Positions 26,010-34,999 of a DNA stretch of 64,000 nucleotides are shown here, piece by piece. Location: positions 248,001-312,000 of the forward strand of contig NZ_VTWT01000001.1 in NCBI RefSeq assembly GCF_008727925.1, written 5' to 3'. Below the pieces are notes generated by a model that was not told the origin of the DNA, ran no database searches, and saw only the letters and a program-made list of their open reading frames with translations. Positions within the stretch are counted from its first letter, which is position 1. Each line of letters starts with the position of its first letter. Source of the DNA: Adhaeribacter soli. GTDB lineage: Bacteria > Bacteroidota > Bacteroidia > Cytophagales > Hymenobacteraceae. The translations under genes and the position numbers were made by a program.

Positions 26010-27947
26010 ATGTTCCGAAAGAGCTGGTTAATTGTGTTTTTTGTTTGTTTGCTGTGCCCGAAGGTTTTCGCCCAATCCGAAAAACTTTCGTCTACGGTTC
26101 CGCGCGCGGTACTCATGTATCAGCGTAGCATGCAGGCCGCCAAAGACCGCGATTTCCAGAAGGCGATCGAGCTGATGGATAATGCCATTAAACGCGATCC
26201 TAAATTCGGAGAAGCCTATTTGCGCCTGGGCGGCTATTACAAAACGATGGCTAATAAGGGCCTTGCCTTCGAAAATTACAAGAAGGGCATCAGCGTTTTG
26301 CCTTTCAACCCGGCCCTGGTAAATGATTATCTTACCGTAGCCGATGCAGCCATTAACCAGGGCGATTACAAGTTTGCCGAAGAGCAGTTTACTAATTTCT
26401 TAAAGGCCAGCGAAGGAAATCCGAAGGTACAGAAAAACGTGCCGTATGCCGAAATGCAGGTTAAAAGCTGCCAGTTTGCCCAGGAAGCCATGAAGAACCC
26501 GGTCGATTTTAAACCTTCCCGGTTAGGCGGCCATATCAACCAGTTTGCTTACCAGTACTTCCCGACGGTTACGGCCGATCAGCGGCATTTTCTTTATACC
26601 GGCCGTGGCGCCAGCCCGGATGCCGACGAGAACCTGTACCTGTGCGAAAAAGTGGACGGCCGCTGGAGCGCGCCTGCTTCGGTTTCGGCCATGATCAATA
26701 CCCAGTATAACGAAGGGGCCGGCACGATTTCCGGCGACGGCAAAACCCTGGTATTTACTTCCTGTGAACGACCTGATTCCCAAGGTGATTGCGACCTGTA
26801 TATTTCCGTTAAAAAGGGCGACCAGTGGAGCAAACCGAAAAACATGGGCCCGATCGTAAACTCCGCATCCTGGGATTCCCAACCATCTTTATCGGCCGAC
26901 GGGCGGACGCTTTATTTTTCTTCGCTCCGGAAGAACGGCAGCTTTGGCCAGGAAGATATCTGGGTAACGCGGCTGCAGGAAAACGGTACCTGGAGCGGGG
27001 CGGTTAACGTTGGCGCGCCCATTAATACGCCCGGAAAAGACATGGCGCCCTTTATTCATGCCAGCGGTACCACGCTTTATTTCACCAGCGACGGCCACAT
27101 TGGTATGGGCGGGCTGGATTTGTACGAAGCCAATTTCGAAAACAATGCCTGGTCTATGCCCCAGAATATGGGCTATCCGCTGAATACGTTCGAAGACGAA
27201 GGTTCTATTTTCATTACGTCTAACAATACCAAAGGCTATTATTCCCGGCAACTTACCAACCCGAACAGCGGCAAACGGGCCATCGATCTGTATGAATTTG
27301 ACGTTCCGGCTGCCTGGCGGAGCAAAGAAACCACTACCTATGCGGCCGGACGGGTTTTTGATGCAGTAACCAAACGCCCGATCAAAGCTGATGTGCAGCT
27401 TTACGACCTGGCCAAAGACGAGCTGATGCAACAGGTAAATTCCGATCCGGTAAACGGCGAATACACCATTGTGCTGAACGAGGGCACCCAGTATGCCATG
27501 TACGCCGCCGCGGACAATTACCTGCTCAAAAGCCTCAACTTCGATTACCTGAACAAAAAAGATTTTAACCCGCTTACCCTCGATATTTACCTCGATCCGG
27601 TAAAGCCGGGTGCTTCAGTAGTGCTGAACAACATCTTCTTCGGAAGCAACAAATATAATTTAGAAGGAATTTCCAAAACCGAACTCAAAAAACTGATCAC
27701 GTTTATGCGCCGCTACAATACCATTCGGGTAGAGATATCGGGGCATACCGACGATGTTGGTTCGGATGAAGCCAACAAAGAGCTCTCGGAGAAACGGGCG
27801 CAATCGGTAGCGGCTTATCTTGCTGCCAATGGTATTTCCAAAGACCGGATCAAAGCCATTGGCTACGGCGAAACCAAACCGGCCGTACCGAATAATTCGG
27901 AAGCGAACCGGCAGCAAAACCGCCGCATCGAGTTCCGGATTTTGTAA
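26010..27947 (+). CDS. TPR-propeller-OmpA envelope protein, PorE-like
   Basis: The 645-residue protein has a signal peptide (WLIVFFVCLLCPKVFAQ), TPR repeats at about 35-150 (DFQKAIELMDNAIKRDPKFG, EAYLRLGGYYKTMANKG), a WD40-like PD40 propeller at about 190-425 (NEGAGTISGDGKTLVFTS, WDSQPSLSADGRTLYFSS, DMAPFIHASGTTLYFTSDG), a carboxypeptidase-regulatory-like fold at about 440-530 (AAGRVFDAVTKRPIKADVQL) and a C-terminal OmpA peptidoglycan-binding domain (VEISGHTDDVGSDEANKELS, RIKAIGYGETKP). The same domain order is known for PorE, the T9SS part thought to tie the secretion machine to peptidoglycan. Several paralogues of this design exist in most Bacteroidota, so the PorE call is tentative. It is 4 bp after queE. 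Confidence 0.82.
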   Translation: MFRKSWLIVFFVCLLCPKVFAQSEKLSSTVPRAVLMYQRSMQAAKDRDFQKAIELMDNAIKRDPKFGEAYLRLGGYYKTMANKGLAFENYKKGISVLPFNPALVNDYLTVADAAINQGDYKFAEEQFTNFLKASEGNPKVQKNVPYAEMQVKSCQFAQEAMKNPVDFKPSRLGGHINQFAYQYFPTVTADQRHFLYTGRGASPDADENLYLCEKVDGRWSAPASVSAMINTQYNEGAGTISGDGKTLVFTSCERPDSQGDCDLYISVKKGDQWSKPKNMGPIVNSASWDSQPSLSADGRTLYFSSLRKNGSFGQEDIWVTRLQENGTWSGAVNVGAPINTPGKDMAPFIHASGTTLYFTSDGHIGMGGLDLYEANFENNAWSMPQNMGYPLNTFEDEGSIFITSNNTKGYYSRQLTNPNSGKRAIDLYEFDVPAAWRSKETTTYAAGRVFDAVTKRPIKADVQLYDLAKDELMQQVNSDPVNGEYTIVLNEGTQYAMYAAADNYLLKSLNFDYLNKKDFNPLTLDIYLDPVKPGASVVLNNIFFGSNKYNLEGISKTELKKLITFMRRYNTIRVEISGHTDDVGSDEANKELSEKRAQSVAAYLAANGISKDRIKAIGYGETKPAVPNNSEANRQQNRRIEFRIL

Positions 27948-28134
27948 ACTAAAGCCGTTTGTTTTTGTTTCTTAAGTTTCCTTTTTGTCATCCTGAGCGC
28001 AAGCGAAGGACCTCGTCGGCTATTGGTAGTTTTTTAGTTTTAATTGCTACTGTTTTTCAAATTTTCTTCCTGGTTTTTAGTAAAAGGGTTATTTATTCTA
28101 AGCTTTCTTCTTTGCTCCTCATTACTGTAAAAAG
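27948..28134. other. Start of a 900-bp repeat island
   Basis: 27988-28020 reads GTCATCCTGAGCGCAAGCGA and GGACCTCGTCGG, a single end of the GTCATCCTGAG family seen in full at 28343-28463 and 59529-59695. No gene is visible between here and the citrate synthase terminator at 28851. Confidence 0.55.
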
Positions 28135-28304
28135 AACCACCCCCAACCCCTCCTTGAAAAAAGGAGGGGAGCTTTTTTTTCTCCCTTTCTTTATTTGGCT
28201 TTTGAGCCTGAAATAATAGTGTTTTCTGCCGTTTGCTACAAAACGCTGCTGTTAAAATTTGGAAGTACAATGCTCCCCGCCTTAAACAAGGAGGGGCTTG
28301 GGGC
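28135..28304. repeat. Second doublet (MITE-like) of the CCACCCC repeat, 170 bp
   Basis: It has the same structure as 11492-11661. The forward head AACCACCCCCAACCCCTCC with GGAGGGGAGC is at 28135-28172, the middle includes TGCTACAAAACGCTGCTG, and the inverted end TGCTCCCCGCC...GGAGGGGCTTGGGGC is at 28270-28304. Confidence 0.8.
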
Positions 28305-28342
28305 AATGCTGTCAACTTAAGGAAAGGGCCAATACATTATTA

Positions 28343-28463
28343 GGTCATTCTGAGCCTGTCGAAGAAACTATTGGTTACTACTATGGCATTTGGGCGTAGC
28401 AATAAATGCCTTTCTTTCGGGTTCGGTACGCGATAGTTCCCTCAACTTCGTTCGGGATGACCA
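28343..28463. repeat. GGTCAT...ATGACC inverted-repeat element
   Basis: The left arm (28343-28371) begins GGTCATTCTGAGCCTGTCGA and the right arm (28435-28463) is the complement of a GGTCATCCCGAACGAAGTTG-like sequence, so the two ends are inverted copies of one family. The middle has no gene. Confidence 0.65.
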
Positions 28464-28489
28464 TATAAACTCTTAAATTGACAGCATTG

Positions 28490-28750
28490 GGGGCTGGGGG
28501 TGGTTGTATTTTTAAGTTCTGCACAATAGGATAACCGCACCATTTTTGATAGCTGAATCGGAACGACGACTTTTTGGAACAACTCCGGCAACTGAGTTTG
28601 GGAGTTTGAGAAAAGGCAGCTTTAGCAGTTGGATTGAGTCTTGGAGGGATTCAGATGGCATTTGGAACGTGAAAAATTAACCACCCCCAGCCCCTCCTTG
28701 AAAAAAGGAGGGGAGCCTTTTTTCAAGGAGGCAACCTCTGAAGGGGAGCT
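28490..28750. repeat. Two more CCACCCC units, facing each other
   Basis: A partial inverted unit (TGGGGGCTGGGGGTGGTTGT, 28490-28510) faces a forward unit at 28678-28750 (ACCACCCCCAGCCCCTCC and GGAGGGGAGCC). The last one has an extra hairpin, GGAGGCAACCTCTGAAGGGG. The 170 bases in between have no gene. Confidence 0.65.
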
Positions 28751-28850
28751 GACTTGTAGTTCTTCGTATTCTCAGAATTCAAATTCCCTACACGTTTAGA
28801 GTAAAGTCCTGAAAATGCTTAAATCCTGAAAATCCTGATGCTGAAAGTAA

Positions 28851-28883
28851 AAAAGAAAACCCAGCCGTTTGGCTGGGTTTTTT
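28851..28883 (-). terminator. Terminator of gltA
   Basis: AAACCCAGCC and GGCTGGGTTT form a 10-bp stem with a 3-base loop; a T-run follows on the minus strand. It lies 23 bp past the stop. Confidence 0.9.
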
Positions 28884-28905
28884 GCTATAAAAACATAACG
28901 TTTAA

Positions 28906-30195
28906 TTATTTGCGCTCTGCCATTGGAATATAATCGCGAACGGTTTCGCCGGTGTAGATCTGGCGCGGACGGCCGATCGGCTCTTTGTTCGTGCGCATTT
29001 CTTTCCACTGGGCGATCCAGCCTGGGAGACGGCCTAAAGCAAACATAACCGTAAACATTTCGGTTGGGATGCCCATGGCGCGGTAAATGATACCAGAGTA
29101 GAAGTCTACGTTCGGGTATAGTTTGCGGTCAATGAAATAAGGATCGGTCAGGGCAGCTTCTTCCAGTTCCTTGGCAATGTTCAATACCGGATCTACTACG
29201 CCCAGGTCCGCCAGAATGGTGTCGCAAGCCGCTTTGATGATCTTCGCACGCGGGTCGAAGTTCTTGTAAACGCGGTGACCGAAGCCCATTAAACGGAACG
29301 GATCGTTCTTGTCTTTGGCTTTCTCGATCCATTTTTTAGAATCGCCGCCGTCGGCTTTAATGGCTTCCAGCATTTCAATTACTTCCTGGTTTGCACCGCC
29401 GTGCAGTGGTCCCCAAAGGGCACAGATACCAGCAGAAACAGAAGAGTAAAGCGAACCGTTTGCCGAACCTACCAGACGTACGGTAGAAGTTGAGCAGTTT
29501 TGTTCGTGATCGGCGTGCAGAATTAAGAGTTTGTTCAGGGCATCTACTACTACCGGGTTTACTTTATATTCCTCGGTTGGGTAAGCGAACATCATGTGCA
29601 GGAAGTTCGAGCAGTAATCGAGGTTGTTTTTAGGGTAGATAACCGGGTGGCCGATCGAGTTTTTATAAGACCAGGCGGCAATGGTAGAAAGCTTGGCAAT
29701 TAAGCGGATAATGCTCAGGTTCATTTCCTCTTCGGTCTGGTTCGGGTTCAGCGACTCCGGGTAAAAAGCGGTAAGCGAACCGGCCAGCGAAGAAAGAATA
29801 CCCATCGGGTGGGCAGTAGAAGGGAAACCATCCAGGATCTTGCGGATGTCTTCGTGCACCAGCGTGTGCATTTTGATCTTGGTGCTGAATTCTTCCAGTT
29901 CGGTGGCGGTAGGAAGCGAGCCGTAGATCAGCAAATAAGCAACTTCAATGAAGTTCGATTTCTCCGCCAGCTGGTCGATCGGGTAACCCCGGTAGTTCAG
30001 AATGCCCAGTTCACCGTCGAGGAATGTGATGGCGCTTTGCGTGGCGCCCGTATTTTTATAGCCCGGATCGATGGTGATGTAACCGGACTGGTCCCGGAGC
30101 TTAGAGATATCAACTGCTTTTTCGTTTTCGGTGCCGGTAATTACTGGCAATTGGTAAGATTTACCATCTAAGATAATTTCTGCGATTTCTGCCAT
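28906..30195 (-). CDS. gltA: Citrate synthase
   Basis: The 429-residue protein is a type II citrate synthase. It has the early beta region with DPGYKNTGATQSAITFLDGELG, LLIYGSLPTATELEEF, the catalytic His in CALWGPLHGGANQEVIEML, the second His in FGHRVYKNFDPRAKI, and the Asp in NVDFYSG. It joins acetyl-CoA and oxaloacetate at the start of the TCA cycle. The gene is alone and ends in a strong terminator. The AT-rich 358-bp gap upstream (30196-30553) carries its promoter and that of the next gene. Confidence 0.97.
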   Translation of the reverse strand: MAEIAEIILDGKSYQLPVITGTENEKAVDISKLRDQSGYITIDPGYKNTGATQSAITFLDGELGILNYRGYPIDQLAEKSNFIEVAYLLIYGSLPTATELEEFSTKIKMHTLVHEDIRKILDGFPSTAHPMGILSSLAGSLTAFYPESLNPNQTEEEMNLSIIRLIAKLSTIAAWSYKNSIGHPVIYPKNNLDYCSNFLHMMFAYPTEEYKVNPVVVDALNKLLILHADHEQNCSTSTVRLVGSANGSLYSSVSAGICALWGPLHGGANQEVIEMLEAIKADGGDSKKWIEKAKDKNDPFRLMGFGHRVYKNFDPRAKIIKAACDTILADLGVVDPVLNIAKELEEAALTDPYFIDRKLYPNVDFYSGIIYRAMGIPTEMFTVMFALGRLPGWIAQWKEMRTNKEPIGRPRQIYTGETVRDYIPMAERK

Positions 30196-30466
30196 TAGAG
30201 AAAAATATGGTTGTGAGTAGTTTGCTTATCAAGACCGCAAATTAGATAAAAATCAATTAAAAAGAAATGTAAAATTCCTATTCTTGAATTTATTAACCTT
30301 GGCTTAATTTTAACCAAACCTGAACTGCGCCTTAATACTATTTTAAATCATTAAAGTTTAATTTGTGTGCATGCATACTATATGAACTATGCCGGCTCTT
30401 TGATGATTTTTTGCATGAAAGTCGAAAGATGCTACAGAAATATGCTATTTTTAACGTGGAGGTACG

Positions 30467-30474
30467 TACCTTTG
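30467..30474 (+). promoter_or_regulatory. -7 element upstream of the ferredoxin-NADP reductase
   Basis: TACCTTTG followed by CGGC matches TAnnTTTG exactly. It is 80 bp upstream of the ATG, so the leader would be about 73 bases, long for this window. Confidence 0.55.
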
Positions 30475-30553
30475 CGGCAGATTTTTAAAACGCTATACTT
30501 TAGAGCCTGAAATAAGGTTATTAAAGCAGCGTTCCTTATATAAAGTTAGTAAC

Positions 30554-31564
30554 ATGAATATGATAACCACCGATATTTGCATTATCGGCGCCGGACCGGT
30601 TGGCCTATTTGCCGTTTTCGAAGCCGGACTGTTAAAGTTGCGTTGCCACGTAGTAGATGCCATTGCCCAGCCAGGCGGTCAGCTTTCGGAGATCTATCCG
30701 AAGAAGCCGATATACGATATCCCGGGTTTTCCGGAGGTACTTGCCGGCGACCTGGTAAATAACCTGATGAAGCAGATTGAGCCGTTCAAACCTACTTTTA
30801 CCCTGGGCGAACGCGTAGAGCACCTGCACAAACAGGAAGATAAATCTTTTATTGTAGAAACCGTAGCCGGAACCAAAATTGCCTGTAAAGTAGTGGTAAT
30901 TGCCGCCGGTTTAGGTTCTTTCGAGCCACGCAAACCTGCTTTGGAAAACCTCGAGCAGTTCGAAGGCAAAGGCGTGAACTATATGGTGATCGATCCGGAG
31001 AAATTCCGCGGTAAGAGAGTGGTAATTGCCGGCGGCGGCGATTCAGCTCTCGACTGGTCTATTTTCCTGACCGGCGTTGCCTCCGAACTTACCCTGGTTC
31101 ACCGCGGCAGCTCGTTCCGTGGCGCGCCGGAGTCGGCCGAGAAAGTGGTAACGCTTACCGAAGAAGGCCAGATGCGCTTGTTACTCAAATCGAACGTTAC
31201 GGCCCTGAACGGGAACGGCGTGCTTCAGAAAGTAACCGTAGAAAGCGAGGATAAGAGTTCTACCGAAATTGAAGCCGATTATTTTATTCCGTTGTTTGGT
31301 CTGGTTCCGAAATTAGGCCCGATCGAAAACTGGGGACTGGAAGTTGAAAAAGGCGCCATCGTGGTGAATACCTTCGATTACAGCACCAACGTACCAGGCG
31401 TTTTCGCTATCGGCGACATCAATACTTATCCGGGCAAGCTGAAGCTTATTTTGTGCGGTTTCCACGAAGCGGCTTTAATGGCGCAAAGTGCTTACAGCAT
31501 TATTAACCCGGATAAAAAATACGTACTGAAATACACGACCGTAAACGGCGTACCAACCCTGTAG
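30554..31564 (+). CDS. Ferredoxin-NADP reductase, thioredoxin-reductase-like type
   Basis: The 336-residue flavoprotein has the FAD motif CIIGAGPVGLFAVFEAG, QPGGQLSEIYPKKPIYDIPG, the NADPH motif VVIAGGGDSALDWSIFL and FAIGDINTYPGKLKLI near the end. It lacks the CxxC redox pair of thioredoxin reductase, as usual for YumC-type ferredoxin/flavodoxin-NADP reductases. The ferredoxin gene follows after 4 bp, so the reductase and its likely partner are made from one mRNA. ATG 30554 or 30560 may be the start. Confidence 0.94.
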   Translation: MNMITTDICIIGAGPVGLFAVFEAGLLKLRCHVVDAIAQPGGQLSEIYPKKPIYDIPGFPEVLAGDLVNNLMKQIEPFKPTFTLGERVEHLHKQEDKSFIVETVAGTKIACKVVVIAAGLGSFEPRKPALENLEQFEGKGVNYMVIDPEKFRGKRVVIAGGGDSALDWSIFLTGVASELTLVHRGSSFRGAPESAEKVVTLTEEGQMRLLLKSNVTALNGNGVLQKVTVESEDKSSTEIEADYFIPLFGLVPKLGPIENWGLEVEKGAIVVNTFDYSTNVPGVFAIGDINTYPGKLKLILCGFHEAALMAQSAYSIINPDKKYVLKYTTVNGVPTL

Positions 31565-31568
31565 GCAT

Positions 31569-31889
31569 ATGGACGAAATAAAAGTAACCGTTGTAGAGCC
31601 TTCCGGCGAACGCACCGAATTAACCGCGCCAACCGATATGGGCTTGAGCCTGATGGAATTCCTGAAAGCCAGCGAATACCCGATCCAGGCAACGTGCGGC
31701 GGCATGGCCCTTTGCGCCACCTGCCACGTAGAGGTATTGGATGGCCCCGAACTCCGCGAACCATCTGATGACGAAGCCTACATGCTCGAAAGCCTGCCGA
31801 CTTCCACTTCGCGCAGCCGCCTTTCCTGCCAGATCAAGCTTTCCGAAGAAATAGACGGAATTGTGGTTAGAATTGCTGCCGAAGACTAA
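31569..31889 (+). CDS. [2Fe-2S] ferredoxin, adrenodoxin type
   Basis: The 106-residue protein has the cluster-binding cysteines in ATCGGMALCATCHVEVLD (C-x5-C-x2-C) and a fourth in RLSCQIKL, the adrenodoxin/Isc-Fdx layout. It carries single electrons. It is the second gene of the operon with the ferredoxin-NADP reductase and is followed by a terminator. The target enzyme (perhaps a P450, desaturase or Fe-S assembly) cannot be seen. Confidence 0.94.
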   Translation: MDEIKVTVVEPSGERTELTAPTDMGLSLMEFLKASEYPIQATCGGMALCATCHVEVLDGPELREPSDDEAYMLESLPTSTSRSRLSCQIKLSEEIDGIVVRIAAED

Positions 31890-31909
31890 GGTATATTTTG
31901 AATGTTTTA

Positions 31910-31942
31910 AAAACTCCCGTCCGGAAAAGGCGGGAGTTTTTT
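31910..31942 (+). terminator. Terminator of the reductase-ferredoxin operon
   Basis: AAAACTCCCG and CGGGAGTTTT form a perfect 10-bp stem with an 11-base loop, followed by TTG TTTT. Confidence 0.9.
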
Positions 31943-32026
31943 GTTTTATAACGATACTGTTTTCAACTAAAAAGTCCCGAACGGCCAGGCAGATTATTCG
32001 TAAGCAGAACCAGCAATCTGAAAAAT

Positions 32027-32806
32027 ATGGACAAAACCTACGAAGGAAAAACCGTGCTGATAACCGGCGGCGCCCAGGGAATTGGCTTGGGTATGGCTCA
32101 GGCTTTTGCCCGCGAAGGCGCTACGGTTATTTTAGCTGATTGCGATCAGAAAGCAGGCGCCGAAGCAGTGGAGAAACTGAAGCAGGAAAAGCTGGAAGTT
32201 GCGTTTGAATTATGCGATGTAAGCCTGGAAAACCAGATCGTGGAATTGTTCGAAACAGTAGGCCGGGAGAATAAAAAACTCGATGTGCTAATAAACAATG
32301 CCGGTACCGGTTTTCAGAAACCCGTTCCTCTGGAAGAACTGCTGGCCTCCGATTTCGACCGGATCCTGAACGTAAATTTGCGCGGGCCTTTGCTCTGTAC
32401 CAAATATGCCTTGCCGCTGCTGCAGAAAAGCAATTTCCCGGCAGTACTGAATATTACCTCCACAAGGGCCTTTATGTCGGAACCGAATACGTTTGGTTAT
32501 TCTGCTTCCAAAGGCGGACTGGAAGCACTCACCCACAGTTTAGCCATTAGTCTGGCCGAAAAACGGATCCGGGTAAATGCCATTGCGCCGGGTTGGGTCG
32601 AAACCGGCCCGTGGGAAAAAGAAAGCAAACGCTACGAACCAAAACACAGCAAAGCCGATAAAGAACAGCATCCGGCGGGAAGGGTAGGAGTGCCCGAAGA
32701 TATTGCCGAAGCAGCCCTGTTTCTGTGTTCCGAAAAAGCATGCTTTATTACCGGCCAAAGCTTAACCATAGACGGTGGCATGACGGTGAAGATGATCTAC
32801 GTGTAA
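32027..32806 (+). CDS. SDR-family oxidoreductase
   Basis: The 259-residue protein has the Rossmann motif LITGGAQGIGLGMA (TGxxxGxG), NNAG in VLINNAGTGF, and the catalytic Ser-Tyr-Lys in NITSTRAF and YSASKGG. ADCD after the second strand (with an acidic residue) suggests NAD(H) preference. The C-terminus TGQSLTIDGGMTVKMIYV is standard for classical SDRs. Substrate is unknown. The ZIP transporter gene starts 64 bp further on the same strand. Confidence 0.93.
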   Translation: MDKTYEGKTVLITGGAQGIGLGMAQAFAREGATVILADCDQKAGAEAVEKLKQEKLEVAFELCDVSLENQIVELFETVGRENKKLDVLINNAGTGFQKPVPLEELLASDFDRILNVNLRGPLLCTKYALPLLQKSNFPAVLNITSTRAFMSEPNTFGYSASKGGLEALTHSLAISLAEKRIRVNAIAPGWVETGPWEKESKRYEPKHSKADKEQHPAGRVGVPEDIAEAALFLCSEKACFITGQSLTIDGGMTVKMIYV

Positions 32807-32870
32807 GCAAGCTACGTAAGTGTATTAACCGTCAGATTGAAAAGCTGATTAAAACCTAACGCTCAAAGAT

Positions 32871-33632
32871 ATGGATGTGCCTGAATGGATAATGGCGGGT
32901 GCCTGGGGTTTGCTGGCCGGATCGGCGCTGCTGATCGGAGCCGCAATCGGTTTTCTGGCACCTATCAAACAGCGGATAATTGCCAGTATCATGGCGTTTG
33001 GGAGCGGGGTGCTTATATCGGCCTTGTCTTTCGATCTGATGAATGAAGCTTTTAAACAGGGAGGGATCCGGCCGGCATCCATCGGTTTTTTTGCCGGAGC
33101 AGCTATTTTTACCGGGGCCAACATGATCCTGAACCGGCAGGGAGCCAAACACCGGAAGCGGTCCGGCAATCAGCAGCCCAAGCAAAGCGAATCCAGCGGC
33201 TTGGCTTTGGCAATCGGCGCCTTGATCGATGGCATTCCGGAGTCGCTGGTAATTGGGGTTAGCATGTTGTCGGGTGCGGGGGTAAGTATGGTAGCTGTTA
33301 TTGCCATATTCCTTTCCAACCTGCCCGAAGGCCTGTCCAGTTCCGCGGGTATGCGGAAAGCCGGCCGTTCGTTGCGCTACGTTTCTACCGTGTGGTTTAC
33401 CATTGCTGTTTTGTCCGGAGCTGCTTCCATTTGTGGCTATACGTTTTTCAGCGGGGTTTCCGACCAGACCATTGCCATTATCACTGCTTTAGCAGCCGGG
33501 GCAATTTTAGCAATGCTGGCCGACACCATGATCCCGGAAGCCTTTGAAGAGGAACATGAATTTACCGGCATCATTACGGTAACCGGTTTCCTGGTAGCTT
33601 TTTTTCTGAGCAAGGCCGAAATAGGTTTTTAA
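32871..33632 (+). CDS. ZIP-family metal transporter
   Basis: The 253-residue protein has about seven to eight TM segments. The metal site is seen in TM IV and V: ALAIGALIDGIPESLVIGVS (Asp and Glu take the place of the more usual His) and FLSNLPEGLSSSAG. The variable loop (residues 85-105) is basic (AKHRKRSGNQQPKQ), with few His. Members move zinc or other divalent metal into the cytoplasm. The ion cannot be told. Confidence 0.88.
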   Translation: MDVPEWIMAGAWGLLAGSALLIGAAIGFLAPIKQRIIASIMAFGSGVLISALSFDLMNEAFKQGGIRPASIGFFAGAAIFTGANMILNRQGAKHRKRSGNQQPKQSESSGLALAIGALIDGIPESLVIGVSMLSGAGVSMVAVIAIFLSNLPEGLSSSAGMRKAGRSLRYVSTVWFTIAVLSGAASICGYTFFSGVSDQTIAIITALAAGAILAMLADTMIPEAFEEEHEFTGIITVTGFLVAFFLSKAEIGF

Positions 33633-33744
33633 ATCCGAATGCCTATTGCTTTATTTTTCCGAATTCCCGGTTAAACCAATGCCATCCGAAAAAGTATTCG
33701 TTTACCTTTCTGAAGCTTCTTTGAAGTTACCTTATAAATCAAGA

Positions 33745-33776
33745 TTTCTCTGTAGAGCTACAGCGCTACAGAGAAA
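33745..33776. repeat. CTGTAG/CTACAG palindrome
   Basis: TTTCTCTGTAG (33745-33755) pairs with CTACAGAGAAA (33766-33776) around AGCTACAGCG. There is no T-run. It sits between the convergent ZIP and haemoglobin genes. Confidence 0.6.
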
Positions 33777-33831
33777 TTCATTAGCCCAAAGCAATTTCAA
33801 AAGCTGCTCCGGGTATTTATGAGATAGCTTC

Positions 33832-34242
33832 TCAGTCGTTTTTCATGATGGGAATAGAAGGGTCTTTGCCTTGGATCGCGTTGATCTTGTTCAGGAAAAT
33901 GCGGGCAATATTGGCCGCGCGTAACTTCGCCTCTTCGGTAACCGGTCCTTTAAAATTCTCCGTAAGCGTTTCGTGAAAAAGGTAAAGCCACTGGCTGAAA
34001 TGTTCCTGGCCAATGGGCAAAAAAGCATGCTTCGGAAAAGTCTGTCCCGAATAAGACAAAGTTCCCAGTAAGATCGTGCTCCAGAAACGGTACATGATGG
34101 GTAAATGCTTTTCCCAGTCCACCTTGGAAAGGTCGTTGAAGATCGGCGAAAGCAGGGCATCCTGGTTTACTTTATCGTAAAAAGTATCTACCAGTTTTTT
34201 GATGTCCTCTTCCGTAGTTATATCGTGGCGTTCGGTATTCAT
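33832..34242 (-). CDS. Group III truncated haemoglobin
   Basis: The 136-residue protein has VDTFYDKVNQDALLSPIFND (the B10-type Tyr in FYDKV), MYRFWSTILLGTLSYSGQTF and the proximal His in LPIGQEHFSQWLYLFHETL, all typical of group III. Such haemoglobins bind O2 and NO in microaerobic or nitrosative conditions. It lies at the end of a minus-strand cluster with a cupin and a small protein, 205 bp after the cupin stop. Confidence 0.93.
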   Translation of the reverse strand: MNTERHDITTEEDIKKLVDTFYDKVNQDALLSPIFNDLSKVDWEKHLPIMYRFWSTILLGTLSYSGQTFPKHAFLPIGQEHFSQWLYLFHETLTENFKGPVTEEAKLRAANIARIFLNKINAIQGKDPSIPIMKND

Positions 34243-34447
34243 ATTTTTTAATTTGGAGATTTGAAGATTTGGAAATTTGAAAATGGAAAACTGGAAAGTA
34301 GGGCATTGAATCGTGATAATTAATAAAATTCAGGGACAAATTTAACCTTGAAGGTGTTTCAGTCTTTTTATTATTAACCAAAAATGATTTTGACGAATAC
34401 TCTTCATTTTCAAATCTCCAAATTTCCAAATCTCCAAATTTTCAAAT

Positions 34448-34777
34448 TCACTTCACCAGCAGCATTTTAAAATCGGCGATGGCTTTCAGGCTGTGCGGTT
34501 CCCTGGCCGGGATCAGGATCACTTCGCCGGCGCGGAGTAATTGTACATTGCCCTGCATGCTGAATTCACAAAAGCCTTCCAGTATTACCAACAACGCATC
34601 TTTGGAGGTTTTATGTTCCGGCAAACACTGTCCGGCGGAAAAAGCAAGGAGAATTGTTCTCTGACCGTCGTTGTCCAGTACCACTTTTCGTTGAAAATTA
34701 TCTCCTGCATAACTGATCTGATCAGCCAGGTTTTCCATGTTTTCAGTTATTTCCGGGTTTTCAGGTAAATACGACAT
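34448..34777 (-). CDS. Single-domain cupin protein
   Basis: The 109-residue protein has a cupin barrel: AFSAGQCLPEHKTSKDALLVILEGFCEFSM and LLRAGEVILIPAREPHSLKAI. Metal-binding His in PEHKT and in EPHSL are kept. The start lies 17 bp inside the end of the upstream small gene, so they are coupled. Similar cupins often accompany haemoglobin or NO-related genes; the role is unknown. Confidence 0.88.
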   Translation of the reverse strand: MSYLPENPEITENMENLADQISYAGDNFQRKVVLDNDGQRTILLAFSAGQCLPEHKTSKDALLVILEGFCEFSMQGNVQLLRAGEVILIPAREPHSLKAIADFKMLLVK

Positions 34778-34985
34778 TTTGCTGCAGGTTTATTAGGTAA
34801 AGGCTCAGTTGATTTTTTACATGTTCGAAATAAGTGGCCAGCCCCTCCGGATTATTGCTTTTCCGGAACGACTCCGGCAACGGGATCGGGTTTTGTTTTA
34901 ATTGCTCGAAAAGCGCCGGATCAGCCTTCTGAATTTCCAGCGAAAGAGCTTCAATTTCCTGAAGCGTGTGGCTTAGCGTTTTCAT
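34761..34985 (-). CDS. Small helical protein (first gene of haemoglobin cluster)
   Basis: The 74-residue protein reads HTLQEIEALSLEIQKADPAL, then FEQLKQNPIPLPESFRKS and YFEHVKNQLSLYLINLQQ. No domain is recognised. Its overlap with the cupin gene and its place behind a palindromic operator candidate support it being real. Confidence 0.68.
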   Translation of the reverse strand: MKTLSHTLQEIEALSLEIQKADPALFEQLKQNPIPLPESFRKSNNPEGLATYFEHVKNQLSLYLINLQQNVVFT

Positions 34986-34999
34986 ATTATTGCGAATTA

